Source: Halocaridina rubra
Taxonomy: Eukaryota > Arthropoda > Malacostraca > Decapoda > Atyidae
NCBI GenBank assembly: GCA_037179515.1
Contig: JAXCGZ010020840.1
Location: 30,001 to 94,000, forward strand
Direction of reading: 5' to 3'
DNA length: 64,000 nt
This document shows positions 51,826-63,935 of this stretch, one piece after another. Each line of letters begins with the position of its first letter. The stretch's first letter is position 1. The notes under the pieces are model-generated. The model saw only the letters and a list, made by a program, of their open reading frames with translations. It searched no databases and had not been told where the DNA came from. The position numbers and the translations under genes were made by a program.

Positions 51826-52056
51826 TTGGGCGAATTTTTTAACCATATGGAGAAAACCTTGGATATTTTGGATAAAAAAGATCTTAATGTAGATAATGCA
51901 GACTTTACATACCGAAGAGTCATGCAACATGTTGCCTGCTTGAATGAGCTTTTGCAAGAAAAAGGAAGGGTTGCACTGCAGGTAACACTTCATGCAAACT
52001 TCTCATCCAAAACAAGTGCTTCTGATAACTCTCAACACAGCACATCTGAGATGTAG
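51826..52056 (+). pseudogene. Tigger-C transposase C-terminal remnant
   Basis: HMEKTLDILDKKDLNVDNA, FTYRRVMQHVACLNELLQEK, ending STSEM stop. Position inside the Tigger-C ends and the amphipathic alpha-helical C-terminal style suggest a transposase tail; no catalytic motif remains, so the family call is inference from context. Confidence 0.5.
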
Positions 52057-52712
52057 GAACCCCAACCACAACCAGTGGGTAGCTCTCCCACTTCCCCCTC
52101 CTCTCCTCCTCCCTCTCCTACAACTTAGGTCACCTGCTCACCTCCGCCACGCACGTCCCAGCATGCCTGTTGCTCGCCGTATATAGAGTGAGTAGAATGT
52201 GTTTATTTTTTTTTATACTGTATCTTTAATATTATATCCAGGCATTGCAGATTGAAAAAAGGTGACGTTTTCTAGAGTTATGCAAAGCATGTTGAGTTTT
52301 CTAGTGTTATTTTTGTTTACTTTTTATTTTATCTTTGTTTACGTTTGCAGGTAGGGGTTAGTTCTCCCGCTTCCCCCACCTTTTCTACTCCCTCTCCTAC
52401 TTCCTAAGTTAACCAACCGCTCACCACCACCATGCACGTCCCAGTATGCCTGTTGCCCACTGCATAATAGAGTGAGCTAATTTGTTTATCTGTATATCTT
52501 TAATACTGTATTTGTATATTTTTTTTTATGTACTTGTAAAATGTGTTTTACTTAGCTTTTTTCTTTGGTATAGTGTGTATATACATGCTTGTGGAACGTA
52601 TCTATGTCTATTGACATTATTCTTTATGGAAACGGACTCTTTAAATTACGCGAAATATGCGTAACACGGTCATTTTCAGAACCTATCCTCGCGTAAATGA
52701 AGAGGTGACTGA

Positions 52713-52715
<3 letters not shown>

Positions 52716-52791
<76 letters not shown>
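52716..52791. repeat. (TA)n microsatellite
   Basis: About 75 bp TA. Confidence 0.98.
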
Positions 52792-52793
<2 letters not shown>

Positions 52794-54114
52794 TACCTAA
52801 TTGTGCTTATGGGAAAGAGCCCAAAGCTCGTATCTTCCCGTCTCCTCATCGGTTCCATTTTATACTTAGTGATACTTATCATACCTGTCCTTTAAATTAT
52901 GGATTGAGATAGCATTAACTACCTCCTCACTTAGCCAATTCCAATTATCAACTACCCTTACACTGAAAAAAGTATTTCCTTACATCCTGCAAAGAAGTTT
53001 TCTTACGAAGCTTCAAACTATGACCTCTAGTTCTAGAGCCAGCCATATCAAAATATCGATCCCTATCCACTCTATCATAACCATGAAGGAATTTAAAGAC
53101 TGTCACCATATCCCCTCTCAATCTTCTAGTTTCGAGTGATGGTAAGTCTAATTCCCTCAGCCTCTCATCATAACTGAGATTACGTATTTCTGGCACCAGT
53201 TTCGTGGCATGTCTTTGAACTTTTTCAAGCTTAGCTATGTGCTATTTCAATTGCGGATTCCAAAGTGGTGCTGCATATTCAAGTTTTGGCCTCACATAGG
53301 TTACATAAATATTTCTGAACATTTCCTTGTCCATGTGCCCGAAGGCTACCCTTACATTTGATAAGAAGGCATATGTTGCCCTTACTATGCCATTTATATG
53401 TATTTCTGGAGACAAATCTGCCAATATGTTTACTCCTGGATCTCTCTCATTCTCTGTCTCTTGAAGTTGTACTCTAGCCACCGAGTAGTCAAGCTTGGGC
53501 CTTCTTGCACTTGTACCCATTCTCATTTCCTTACATTTTGAAGTATTGAATTTCATTAGCCACTTTTCTGACCACTTATGCAGATTATTTAGATCTTCCT
53601 GAAGTTCTCTACCATTGTTCTCGTTTCCTACTTTCTTCACAATCTTTGCATCATCTGCAAACATATTCATGAATGAATTTACATATACAAGGAACGAAAG
53701 TGGCCTTAAAAATGAACCCTGTGGAACTCCACTACTAACTCTTCTCCATTCAGACACTGAGTGTCTTACTCTAACCCTCTGTTCTCTTCCTTCTAAGTAA
53801 GTTTTTTTTTTATCCATTCCAAGACATTTCCACCTATTCTAGCCATTGCTTGCAGCTTCCTAATAATTTTCCCATGTGGAACAGTGTCAAACGCTTTCTG
53901 GAAGTCTAGGAATATGCAATCTGCTCAGCACTCTCTTTCCTGTAAGATTCGGCTTACGTCATCATAAAATTCTAATAAGTTTGTTACTGCTGATCTACCT
54001 TCTCTGAAGCCATGTTGCCTCACTGACAAAAAGTTGAAGGATTCCAAGTGAAGAGAGATATGTTTCCTTAGTAGTTTCTCCATAACTTTGCAAACTATGC
54101 TGGTCAAGGAAACT

Positions 54115-54116
<2 letters not shown>
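52792..54116 (-). mobile_element. CR1-like LINE, copy 6
   Basis: 5'-truncated at the PVSLTS box (54110). Fragments: [108 protein letters not shown], with a 3' tail reaching GTAATC beside TA. Broken by at least three frameshifts; lies between LARGE and Yan. Confidence 0.87.

Positions 54117-54208
<92 letters not shown>
54117..54208. repeat. (TA)n microsatellite
   Basis: About 92 bp pure TA. Confidence 0.98.
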
Positions 54209-54671
<463 letters not shown>

Positions 54672-54825
54672 TACAACAGATTTAATATTTTTTTCAACAT
54701 TCAGCTTCTTTCACCAGATTAGCAGGGTACGGCAACCCATGGAAGAAAACTTCTTGATAAAACTAAAAATAATATTCTGTTCCACTAATCATTCTCATTT
54801 AAGTGCCACTTGTATATGGCATATA

Positions 54826-55155
54826 CAGGGGGTCCTCAGTTTACATCACTGTTCCATTCCAGAAATGTGATGTAACCCAAATTTCAGAGTAAGTTGGAAC
54901 ACTCCTAAATAATCACCTATAATAATGTAGTTGTAAAGTTTCTCCCTTCTCCATGCATATTACGATCTCTAATTCCAATTCAATGGTGATGGCTTTCTTT
55001 TTCTTCAAAGCACTGCCACAGAAAATCTGCTTTATGCTTGGGAGACATAATACAGGCCAGATGATTATAAAATAAGGAGCAAAATAATCAATGGCAGATG
55101 TTTTGTAACCATGAAACATCGTAACTCGAGGACAGTGTAAACCGAGGACCCACTG
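54826..55155. mobile_element. Tigger-B MITE, 330 bp
   Basis: CAGGGGGTCCTCAGTTTACATC at left, AAACCGAGGACCCACTG at right, TA on both sides. It retains only leader and the first transposase codons antisense (CTTTGGAGCACTG-type and CTTGGGAGACATAAT) that also occur in the B2 leader near 46470. Confidence 0.85.
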
Positions 55156-56339
55156 TACTGTATAATGAAAAAAAAAAAAAAAAAAAAAAAACACCACACA
55201 CACACACATTCCCATGCTACTTTCAGAACCAGGTTTAAAGTTCCTTGATTCAGGCTAAATCCCCTAATGAGAGCTTGCTTGTGTACTGTTTGTCATAATA
55301 GGTTGCATATCATTCATGCATCCCTTTCATCCTTTTATATATTAGGGCCCCTCTTGGACAGGGCATCTACATACATCATTCATCCTTCTAATTGGCCTGC
55401 CTCTGATTGCATATCAGATAAATACAACCTTTGAAATCTCTTCATGATAATTTTGTTGTCCATTCTTTCTGAGTGTCTATACTAGGTAAGCTGTATTTTA
55501 TCAGCTTCCTTCCTAAAACTTCTTACTTCCGTATATCACTGTCTCTCTCATTGCTCACCTTAGGCAACCATTTATTTCTTTTATCCATTCCAGGATTCTT
55601 TTTCTCCAATTCAAATCAAATTTGTGAAATAAAAAGCAATGGTGGTGGAAGAAAGACCCATGCAGGTTGCTATTTTTCTTTTTTCTATTGTCTAGCCTTC
55701 CATTTGAGTTCCTAGCTCCCATCTTAGAGCAGCATTTAATTATATTTTTGTGGCAGAACAAAATTTAGTTTAGGCCAATGCATGGTATAGGGTTCATATC
55801 TCAAGTGGGATACCTTGTCTGGGAGTGATGGCAATAGAATATTAAAAATCTCATTTTTTATCTGCAGCAAGTAATAAAGCCATATTGCCTGTTAAATGGT
55901 TACCTGTCGAACCAAAAAATCCCATGTAATTAAAGAAAAGAAAAAGTACATATGAAATTCTTTTTCAATCTGCTTTGGTCTATTTATATATTGGTCCTAC
56001 GAAGAGATTGGTAAGAGCAAAGTCTCTCAATAAACATTAGTTAATTTAAGGTGGGCATAAAGCACCAGAAATTTTCATTATGCTTAGTTTAATGATAAAG
56101 GACATATTAGAAAATTTAGCTGCAAACTGCCTGGATAGAAGCTTTTGCATCAAGAGTTAAATTGGGGGATGATATATACAATTGATTACGGCCTTAACCA
56201 AGCAACGAGTAAGTATAAAATACCAGAGAAGATATAATTTTGACATATTACCCTGATGTTAAGCAGAACTCATATATGATGTCGTCTTAAATGAAGTACA
56301 GTGCCTCATCTCATTAGGTTGTGAAAGGACACTTTGTAT
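55156..56339. other. Intergenic stretch with possible LINE relic
   Basis: A poly(A) run at 55169-55191, then 55370-55620 (CCATTCTTTCTGAGTGTC, GCTGTATTTTATCAGC) resembles the decayed antisense C-terminus of an RTE-like LINE. The rest is unassigned. Confidence 0.4.
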
Positions 56340-57457
56340 GTACAAAACAAGTTTATTTTATAAATACAATTTTATACAGTTATATATCTCTATGCATATG
56401 GTGTAGTTAAGAAAACGTGAGGTGTACAATTTGTAATCTTGGTTTCTAAAACATAAAAATTATATGTGATCATTCATACTTTGAAAGACAAAAATCACGT
56501 AAAACATGAAGTCTACTTTTATAATAATACATCTCCAGAGGCGGTATGGGGGGACGTGACTTGTGAGGACAAGGGAGCTTCAGGTTATATTTGGCAACTC
56601 TACTTTTCCAGCCCTGGCCTAAGACCTTCACAAATATTCCCAGAGAGAATAAGGATGAAAGATGAGGCCCATCTACCCATACACAGACACTTGCTTGTTT
56701 TACCAAGCCTACAATGAGTTTGGAATGATAAATGTTATACTGTATTTATTTCACGATAACTACATAGGGAGGTGACACTACACAAAACACTGTAACATTT
56801 TTATACTTCAAGAACTGTACAGTCTAGAAACTCCCAGGCCCAAGAAACCAAGACCACGCCAGGCAACAGCAGATGATGCCATGGAGGAACAAGGGTGCCA
56901 CTAGACTTGGACACAGAATGAATTCTTAGAGTAGATGCCTTTGTACATATGTTGGAGAGTTAAAATGGCAGTTAGACTGAATTTTAGCCTGAAGTTGAGG
57001 AGTCATTGAAGAGGGAGTGTACATATTTATCACAGTGAGCCACAGTAAAAGTGGTAAGCAGATGACAGAGGTCTATCTCTAAATCCTCATTAATCACTGC
57101 TTACCTGAGCAAGGCACGGAGCCGGTGGCCAGCGGCCTCCACCCTGGATAATTTACTCCAGAGGATATTCATGGCAATATTGCTTACCATGAGAAGGCCA
57201 TGCTCCAACAATGCCCTGGGTAAGTGTTTATGAAAACATTACCCTCAGAGCCACCACTGCCCATTACCACCACCACCAGAATCAACCGCCACAGTAGAAA
57301 CAGCAAGTGGAGGGCAAGGGCTGAGAGCAGCAGGACCTGACCATATACATTCACAACATGGCAGTAAAGTTCTGCCATATATATATATAGCTTTGGATGT
57401 GAGGTCATGAAGGGCTAAGTCAGCTAAGACCACGAGAAATGGTACAATATTTGCTGG
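56340..57457 (-). other. Probable Yan/aop 3' untranslated region
   Basis: Mostly non-repetitive sequence downstream of the Yan stop. TTTATT at 56352-56357 (AATAAA on the - strand) is a candidate polyadenylation signal; another TTTATT lies near 56743. The end is inferred. LARGE and Yan thus converge, with about 16 kb of repeats between them. Confidence 0.45.
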
Positions 57458-58686
57458 CTACTCATAACTATGCTCTAAGAATTCTTCAGTCTTAATAGTG
57501 ACTGGTATACTGTGTGGCTCCTGAGTTAAATTTTGGGGTTGGGTATCCATGGGAGCAGGAGGTGGGGCATATCGGTGATGAATGGAAGACATGGACAAAT
57601 CAGTAGGTCCTTCCTCTTCTTCCATAGGTGCAGGTTGTACAGCAGTTGGTGCATCTTTTGCACGAGGAGACTGTGGTGGCATGGTCCGCAACATGCTAAT
57701 ATTCTTAATGCTCTTGAGCTCTGATGGATTGCGAAGGAATTGATAACAGTGTCGTTCACCTTGCACTTTACGAAGGATGTTTACACGGTAATAATACCGT
57801 AGAGCTCGGGACATCTTATCATAATTCATGCTTAGGTGATTCTTTTGAATACCCCATAGTCGTGCTAAGCCTGGGGGATCTACTATTTTAAATACTCCAG
57901 TCTCTCTGTTCTTCCATGCAATGTAGCGTGAGTATCTTTGCTGCGGATCATTTAATAACTGTTGTAGGAAATCCCACAATAGACGACCATTCGTCCCAGT
58001 TTCTACAGGTTCCTCACTAGCAACAGTAGACCCTTGTTGTTGCTGTGGAAAAGGCTGTGAATGTTGGTGTTGGTGCTGATGCTGTTGCTGTTGAACATTT
58101 TCTTGGTGTGATGATGCATTTTGGGCAGCAGCTGCAGCTGCAGCAGCAGCAGCTGCTGCTGCTCGTTGATAATCACTTAGATGTTTCAATGATGCCAGTG
58201 CATGAGCTGGGAATGCTGAAACTACAGTATTGCTGTTTGGTGGAATGGGAGATCTTTGTGGAGAATTTGAATCCCTGGTGGAATCCTCAGAATCAGACTG
58301 GCTTCCAGAATGTGCTGACCCTGTAGAGGCAGCAGAAGAATGATGGTATGCTGCTGTTGATGTGGAAGAAGTGGATGAAGCTGTGTCTGGATGGCGAGGA
58401 GAACCTCCACTCTGCTCAGAGGGAGCTGGACTTAGTGTGACAGAGCCCCCATGATGCAAAAAGTGACTGAAATTGGTATGCATGTCAGCATTCATAATGT
58501 TCCAAGGTTGTACTGGTGCTGCAGTAAGGGGTGAGGGTGAAAGAAGTGGATGCTGAGGAGTGATGGGTGATTGTGGAACCTGAGGTGCATCACGCAAAAG
58601 GAACTGTAGAGTGTTGTGCAGGATATCACCTGCACCTGGGGCCCGATCAGCTAAGTCTGATTTATTCAGCATACACAATGCTTTTC
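57458..58686 (-). CDS. aop: Yan/aop coding exon 3 (PNT end, linker, ETS domain, stop)
   Basis: Acceptor TCATTGCAG. It completes Gly91 and continues KALCMLNKSDLADRAPGAGD, then the low-complexity linker, ETS domain and C-terminus, stop TAG at 57460-57458. An intron of 223 bp separates it from exon 2. One large exon carries linker and ETS domain without interruption. Confidence 0.96.
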
Positions 58687-60399
58687 CTGCAATGAAAATA
58701 AATTAAAATTACTCCCACGTCACATATTTTTATTACCTTTATAAATTGGAAACGGTAAATATTAAACAAAAGCTCCTATTTCAGGGCTTAAGATTCTGCA
58801 TTAAATTATACATTCTGCCTTTGGAAGAATAACTATTTCTTTCTTATATATATATAAAAAAAAAAATCAAATTGACAAAAGTAAAAAACTTAATGCATAA
58901 TTTGCTTACCATTCATGCAAAATTTGGAGAGATCAATTGAGGGAAGTTCAAACTCTCTTTCAAACCAACGCAAGAAAGCAGACACATCCTCACGGGACCA
59001 CATGCGAGGGTCCGCAGCTGTGAAAGACAAAAAATATCATGAATTGACACAAATATATATTAGTGCTTATGTTTCAACAAGTGTGCATAAAAAATATGTA
59101 TGTACTTCCGAAAATTTGTAAGTGCATGTACATATGTATGTGTGTAAAAAATGGAAATCGTACTTAAGCATTGCGCATAAAGTTTGTGGTGCAAATAAAA
59201 GAAAACAACACCATGTTAGTTATCAGGAGTTGGAAAAATTTTCCTTGTTAATATGTCCAGAAAGAAAAACCCTTATATCCACTGGTTCAACAAACTCACC
59301 ACAACAGCTGAAGTAATTCAGCATTGTTGATGTTATGCACTCTCACTGGTAACTGATATGCTCAATTATGATTTTTTTTTCTTAATGATTTCTAAGTTAA
59401 ATTTGAAGAACTGTACTTGATTGTAAGGAAGAAAATTAAAAAGGTGGTAACTGCACGAAAATAAGAGGCCTTGAATACTCTTTACACAATAATTTCTAAC
59501 AAAAAGGAGTTAATTTATTTTCTAATATCCGAGTTCACTGGCGGCAATTTACATTAAACGCAGTACATATGTTTTGTTTTTTGAATGATATAAATATTCA
59601 GAGCATAATATGTAGAATTGTATTAAATAGTATCACTGAATAAAGCTTCCACCATACTCTTCACTATCTTCAAGGTAGTTTTCAAAAAGCAGAGCCTCTT
59701 AAGCATATGTGAAACCTGGCAATGTGTCTCCTTCGAGAGCAGGAGAGCGTTTGCCCAAGTCACCTTCTTGCACTCCTCTCATAAACCACTGCGAGGCTTA
59801 AACTATTACTTATCAGCATCACTATTATCCCCATCTATACAGGAAGTTCAGTTCTCACGCTTACACACACACACACTCACACAAACACAGCTCTACTCTC
59901 TCTCTCTCTCATTTGACTAGATTCTATAACATCGAGAAGCAATAGTTCTTTTAGTTGGGATTAAGTAACTTATAGACAGTTCAGTTAACTTGCATCAGCT
60001 ATGCATATGACGGAAATAAATAATAAATTCACTGAAATGTCATATACGACTTACATATAAAATAAAAGCTCTTACACCAAATAAACAAAATGAGAATACG
60101 GACGAAAATTAGACTGAGATATTAATCTCCTGCTTAATTTCAAATACTTTTATTTTTAATTCGAGCGGTTCAGTTTTTCTGTTCATGTTCATTTATTTGA
60201 GTTTCCATTTTATTGCTCTTGACTTATTCAGTTTTACAGTTTCAGCGTGCTCAAATTGTCAGGGTACACTGTATATATTTACAAATAGAGAAGGTGTAGC
60301 ACTTTAGATGGATAAACATTATGTAGCTGCATATTAGTGGTGTATAAAACAATAGTATACCAATGTAAGTCAGGTAATAGTGTGAATATAATTTTCAGC

Positions 60400-60445
<46 letters not shown>

Positions 60446-60630
60446 TTAATAATAGTGAGTTACTTACCGAGGTGCGTTGGCATTTGGTTTTTGACGTCAA
60501 GCATGGGAGACGACGGAGAAGCCGACTGTGGCAGAGGCAATGGATACCGCCACAGCAAATCCGGACTGAAAGGCAGTGCCATTCCCACCCGGTTTATATC
60601 AGGAGTCAAATTAAGAGGTGGCACCTTCAT
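57458..60630 (-). CDS. aop: Yan/anterior open-type ETS repressor (ETV6/7 class), complete 499-residue CDS in 3 exons
   Basis: Joined on the - strand: 60630-60468, 59017-58910, 58686-57458 (163+108+1229 = 1500 nt with stop). It is a nuclear transcriptional repressor acting downstream of receptor tyrosine kinase/MAPK signalling in insects. Order of parts: N-terminal tail (1-54) with LLWRYPLPLP resembling the Yan N-terminus; PNT/SAM oligomerisation domain about 55-123 (ADPRMWSREDVSAFLRWF, MNGKALCML, APGAGDILHNTLQF); Ser/Thr/Pro-rich linker with Ser-Pro sites from S130; polyAla 266-278 (13 Ala); Gln/His-rich 289-307; ETS domain about 324-408 (GRLLWDFLQQLL, WGIQKNHLSMNY, KMSRALRYYYR with the DNA-contacting Arg pair R384/R387); acidic stretch then PTDLS 451-455; a possible sumoylation site IKTE 488-491. 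N-terminal PNT plus the KIVDPPGLARLWG form of ETS argues for Yan/ETV6 rather than Pointed or ETS1. It is shorter than Drosophila Yan (over 700 residues). Confidence 0.95.
58910..59017 (-). CDS. aop: Yan/aop coding exon 2 (PNT domain, first half)
   Basis: Acceptor TTTCACAG, donor GAATG|GTAAGC. Its first two bases complete Ala55; it then reads ADPRMWSREDVSAFLRWFER and EFELPSIDLSKFCMN, residues 55-90, with one base of Gly91. This is the helical first half of the Pointed domain; the ADPR-W-SREDV start is typical of the Yan/TEL class. Confidence 0.95.
59018..60467 (-). other. Yan/aop intron 1
   Basis: 1450 bp with good GT...AG ends. It contains short CA and CT tracts near 59865-59910 and (TAA)n at 60403-60445. 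No exon recognised. Confidence 0.8.
60468..60630 (-). CDS. aop: Yan/aop coding exon 1
   Basis: ATG at 60630-60628 is preceded in frame by TAG two codons upstream, which fixes the start. It encodes residues 1-54 (MKVPPLNLTPDINRVG... FSPDLLWRYPLPLP... MPTHL) and one base of codon 55; donor G|GTAAGT at 60467. The LLWR-Y/C-P element aligns by eye with the N-terminus of insect Yan. A polypyrimidine-rich acceptor (TTATCCTTTTCAG) ends at 60657, so this exon likely starts at 60656 with 26 nt of 5'UTR. Confidence 0.85.
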
Positions 60631-60779
60631 ACTCTACAGAAAATGGAGCCTGTCACCTGAAAAGGATAAGAAAAGACCACATTACTCAAAAAAAATTTAC
60701 ATTTAATAATAATAAAAAAAATACTATCAAGCGTGAAAATAATGGATCACAATACTGCTTTCCATATACTGTGTTTTAT

Positions 60780-60881
60780 TACTTTAGATTCAATATATAC
60801 TTCTCGTCACATTTGTAAAGAAAACGGGCATACTTTAGATTCAATATATACTTCTCGTCACATTTGTAAAGAAAACGGGCA
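60780..60881. repeat. 51-bp perfect tandem duplication
   Basis: TACTTTAGATTCAATATATA through AAAACGGGCA occurs twice head to tail (60780-60830 and 60831-60881). It lies about 150 bp upstream of the first Yan coding exon, within the 5' intron. Confidence 0.95.
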
Positions 60882-61750
60882 GAGCATTGAAAATGGGAAG
60901 GTAATTGTAGGAATAAACTCATACTAATGGATAATCTCTAGTGAAGCTCGTGAGAAGTAACCCATGTCATATTAACCAGGGAATATTATGATAGTTTTAT
61001 TAAAGCTATTTTTTAGTTGAATATCACGCCAAAAATTCTTGCTCTTTTTCTTCTGAAATATGACGAATATAGTTGAAGACATCATAAGACACACATGGAA
61101 TTCCAGAAGTTGAGAGGATATATAATCGTCAAATTATGGAATGAGGGTCATGAGATTATCTCTGATCTAGTCATCGAATGATTTTTGGTCACCATCCTCG
61201 TGGGAGTTAAGTTTTAAGTATAAGAGTGACTTCGATGTGTTAAAACAGGGATTTTAAACCTCAAACGTTTATTTTTTTTCTAATTCCCTACGAAGCGCAT
61301 TAAATTCCGAGGAAATAAAAAAATGAGTGAAATAATAAACACTTGCTCGTAGCCTTCTTGGTCGTTATATATATTTTTTTTTAATCAAATGCGGCATAAG
61401 CGTTATTTAGAGGGCGTGGTTAAAACTAAAGAAAACAAACTAAGAAGCGATTTCATCCTAAAAAAATCACGCGTTTCTTGGAATATTCTTGCAAAGGAAA
61501 ATAAGCCCCCCCATCCCACCCCCAATGACAAATATATGCAAATATATGCTTGATCTCAAGCAGAAAAACTACTTGATTCTAGCTAGCATAAAGGAAGATT
61601 CTTGGCTTCCGCTACAATACCTGACTACCAGACTTCGATATTAGTGAAGGAGAACACTTCGGCGTGAGATCTTTGCATTAACAACACTGGAAAAGTCCCG
61701 TATCTGGTAACATCGCGTCATACGATGGGCATTCGGCTTTTAACATAATG

Positions 61751-61756
61751 TCGACG

Positions 61757-61850
<94 letters not shown>
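61751..61850. repeat. (CT)n then (TA)n microsatellite
   Basis: About 27 bp CT followed by about 65 bp TA, next to a LINE tail. Confidence 0.96.
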
Positions 61851-61854
<4 letters not shown>

Positions 61855-61960
61855 TGACAGCGGGACAGGCAAATGAACTGCCCTTACCAATAAAGGCCCG
61901 GGCACGAGAAAACATTAAGACGAGGGAAAAGAAAAAGCTTATGGACAAGGCGGAGATGAG
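61851..61960 (-). mobile_element. Solo jockey-like LINE 3' end
   Basis: GCGGGACAGGCAAATGAACTG, AAGGCCCGGGCACGAGAAAAC and AAGACGAGGGAAAAG are the reverse complement of the 3' end of the LINE at 43848, again starting at a TA array. Confidence 0.65.
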
Positions 61961-62373
61961 GTAATGATACACAAAGGAAAAGGGGCAGACTGAAAGAAAT
62001 GTCGAAACACTGACGACCTAGAGATATGGTCATTTCTACTTAAGTAGAAATTACCATAATAGGCTGATCATTTCATGAGAATATTTGCCAGTTATGTATG
62101 TGTTTAAGCTCCTCTTTCAGTCTACTTCGCACATGTTTTCTTCTCTCTTTGTTCTGTAATTAGCAGTTAATACAGCCACAGAATCCAGCCAAAATTACGC
62201 TCATTTACTTCCTTTCATTGATATATTGGTTTAAAACAAGAGAAATAGAATCTATGGGTGACTTCCTGTCCTCTTAAAGATAAAGAGAAACAAGAAGACG
62301 ATGGTCAGGCAAATATAAAAACACAAAACTTGGCGACATAAAACTGGGACGAGGGTTTTCGGCACTATATGAA

Positions 62374-62459
62374 AATGTTATTTACAGTTCATTCAGGATT
62401 TCAGTGGTAAGCACAAAATGAGAATGTTATTTACAGTTCATTCAGGATTTCAGTGGTAA
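62374..62459. repeat. 49-bp-period tandem duplication
   Basis: AATGTTATTTACAGTTCATT ... CAGTGGTAA occurs at 62374-62410 and again at 62423-62459. Confidence 0.93.
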
Positions 62460-62882
62460 TACTCGGAATATAGTTTTTTTTATTTTACTTTATACGAATA
62501 AGGTAAACACAATGATAAATGACTGGGAAATGGCTATCAAAGGAAACTAAAAAGCGGAGAGAATAATTTAGGGAAAATGATTAAATTCAAATAAATTGAG
62601 GAAGAGATAAAAGGTAGACGGAAAGATATAATGGGATAGAGAGAAAGATGAAGAGAAACAGCATAAGTAGTATAGGATGCTCGTCGAGAAGGATGAAGAG
62701 GTGGGAGGGGGACCCAGGAGGATGTAGATGAAGAAGAAGAAGAAGAGGAGGAGTAAGAGACGAAGGATGTCGATGGCTGAACAAAGAGCGCTTCCTGTCT
62801 CTCTCTCTCTCTCTCCTGAAAGAATACATCATGAAACGGGTGAAACCCTTTCAACTGGGAAGATTTGGCGTCCTTCCATATA

Positions 62883-62913
<31 letters not shown>

Positions 62914-63082
62914 AACACACCCTCAAGCAATTGGTTATAGAAAATTACTATAAAATTATTGCATATTTAAGAGTAACTTTGTATTTTTTTCTTATAAATT
63001 ATTAGTTATCTTTTTCTTTATTAAAGAGTACTATGAGCTATATCATAAGCGTTTTCAATATAACCTTCAAATCAATTTAGGT

Positions 63083-63084
<2 letters not shown>

Positions 63085-63143
<59 letters not shown>

Positions 63144-63147
63144 AGAG
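63085..63147. repeat. (GA)n microsatellite
   Basis: About 62 bp GA with one GG slip. Confidence 0.97.
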
Positions 63148-63276
63148 AATATATATATATATGTACATTTATTTATTATACATACGAAGGGAAAATAAGG
63201 AACATCCTACAGGTATTACCTTAGCGCTTTTACAAGCTTATTTATCATCTCATCTTCAGAAATAAACTATGAAAAA

Positions 63277-63494
<218 letters not shown>

Positions 63495-63862
63495 TTTTTA
63501 ATTAATTGATCTTATTTATATTTTACGAGAAAACATAATGAATTTACGATAATTTCAAACTCCTCCCACCAATCACGGTTTAAGAGCGACAAAGCCCCGG
63601 GCCCGGATGAGCTCTCTCTCTCTCTCTCTTTCTCTCTGTCATCTACCTCCTACACATTGGAGAGGAAATCCAAGGGGCAAAACATGGTACTGGGAAGAGA
63701 AAAGAGTAAGAGGATAAAACAGATGGGGAAGAGGAAGGAGAAAGGGCGGAGAGAGTGGGAATGGACTGATAGTGGGGGAGGGGGATGATTACCTACGTTC
63801 CCTTCAACTACGTCCCTGAAACTGCATCTCATTTGCTTGCATTCAATGCATAAAACACTTAC

Positions 63863-63866
<4 letters not shown>

Positions 63867-63935
<69 letters not shown>

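Larger units (their letters stand above)
49718..52715 (+). mobile_element. Tigger-C element interrupted by nested LINEs
   Basis: Left end CAGCCACCCCTCCATTTACG, right end GAAGAGGTGACTGACTG (reverse complement CAGTCAGTCACCTCTTC) with ATTTACG-type inner matches, both beside TA. It starts what looks like a transposase near 50010 (MELSAQKKTVEVKSASM), is replaced by CR1-like and another LINE sequence between about 50063 and 51825, and resumes at 51826. Confidence 0.65.

Noticed and set aside
60337..60706. + strand frames over the first Yan exon as a gene
   Set aside because: They are the antisense shadow of the Yan exon and of an (ATA)n tract.
62537..62926. 129-codon Ser-rich frame as a Yan upstream exon
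   Set aside because: Composed of GA, GT and GAA microsatellite translation, with no similarity to Yan N-termini; the true ATG at 60630 has an upstream in-frame stop.
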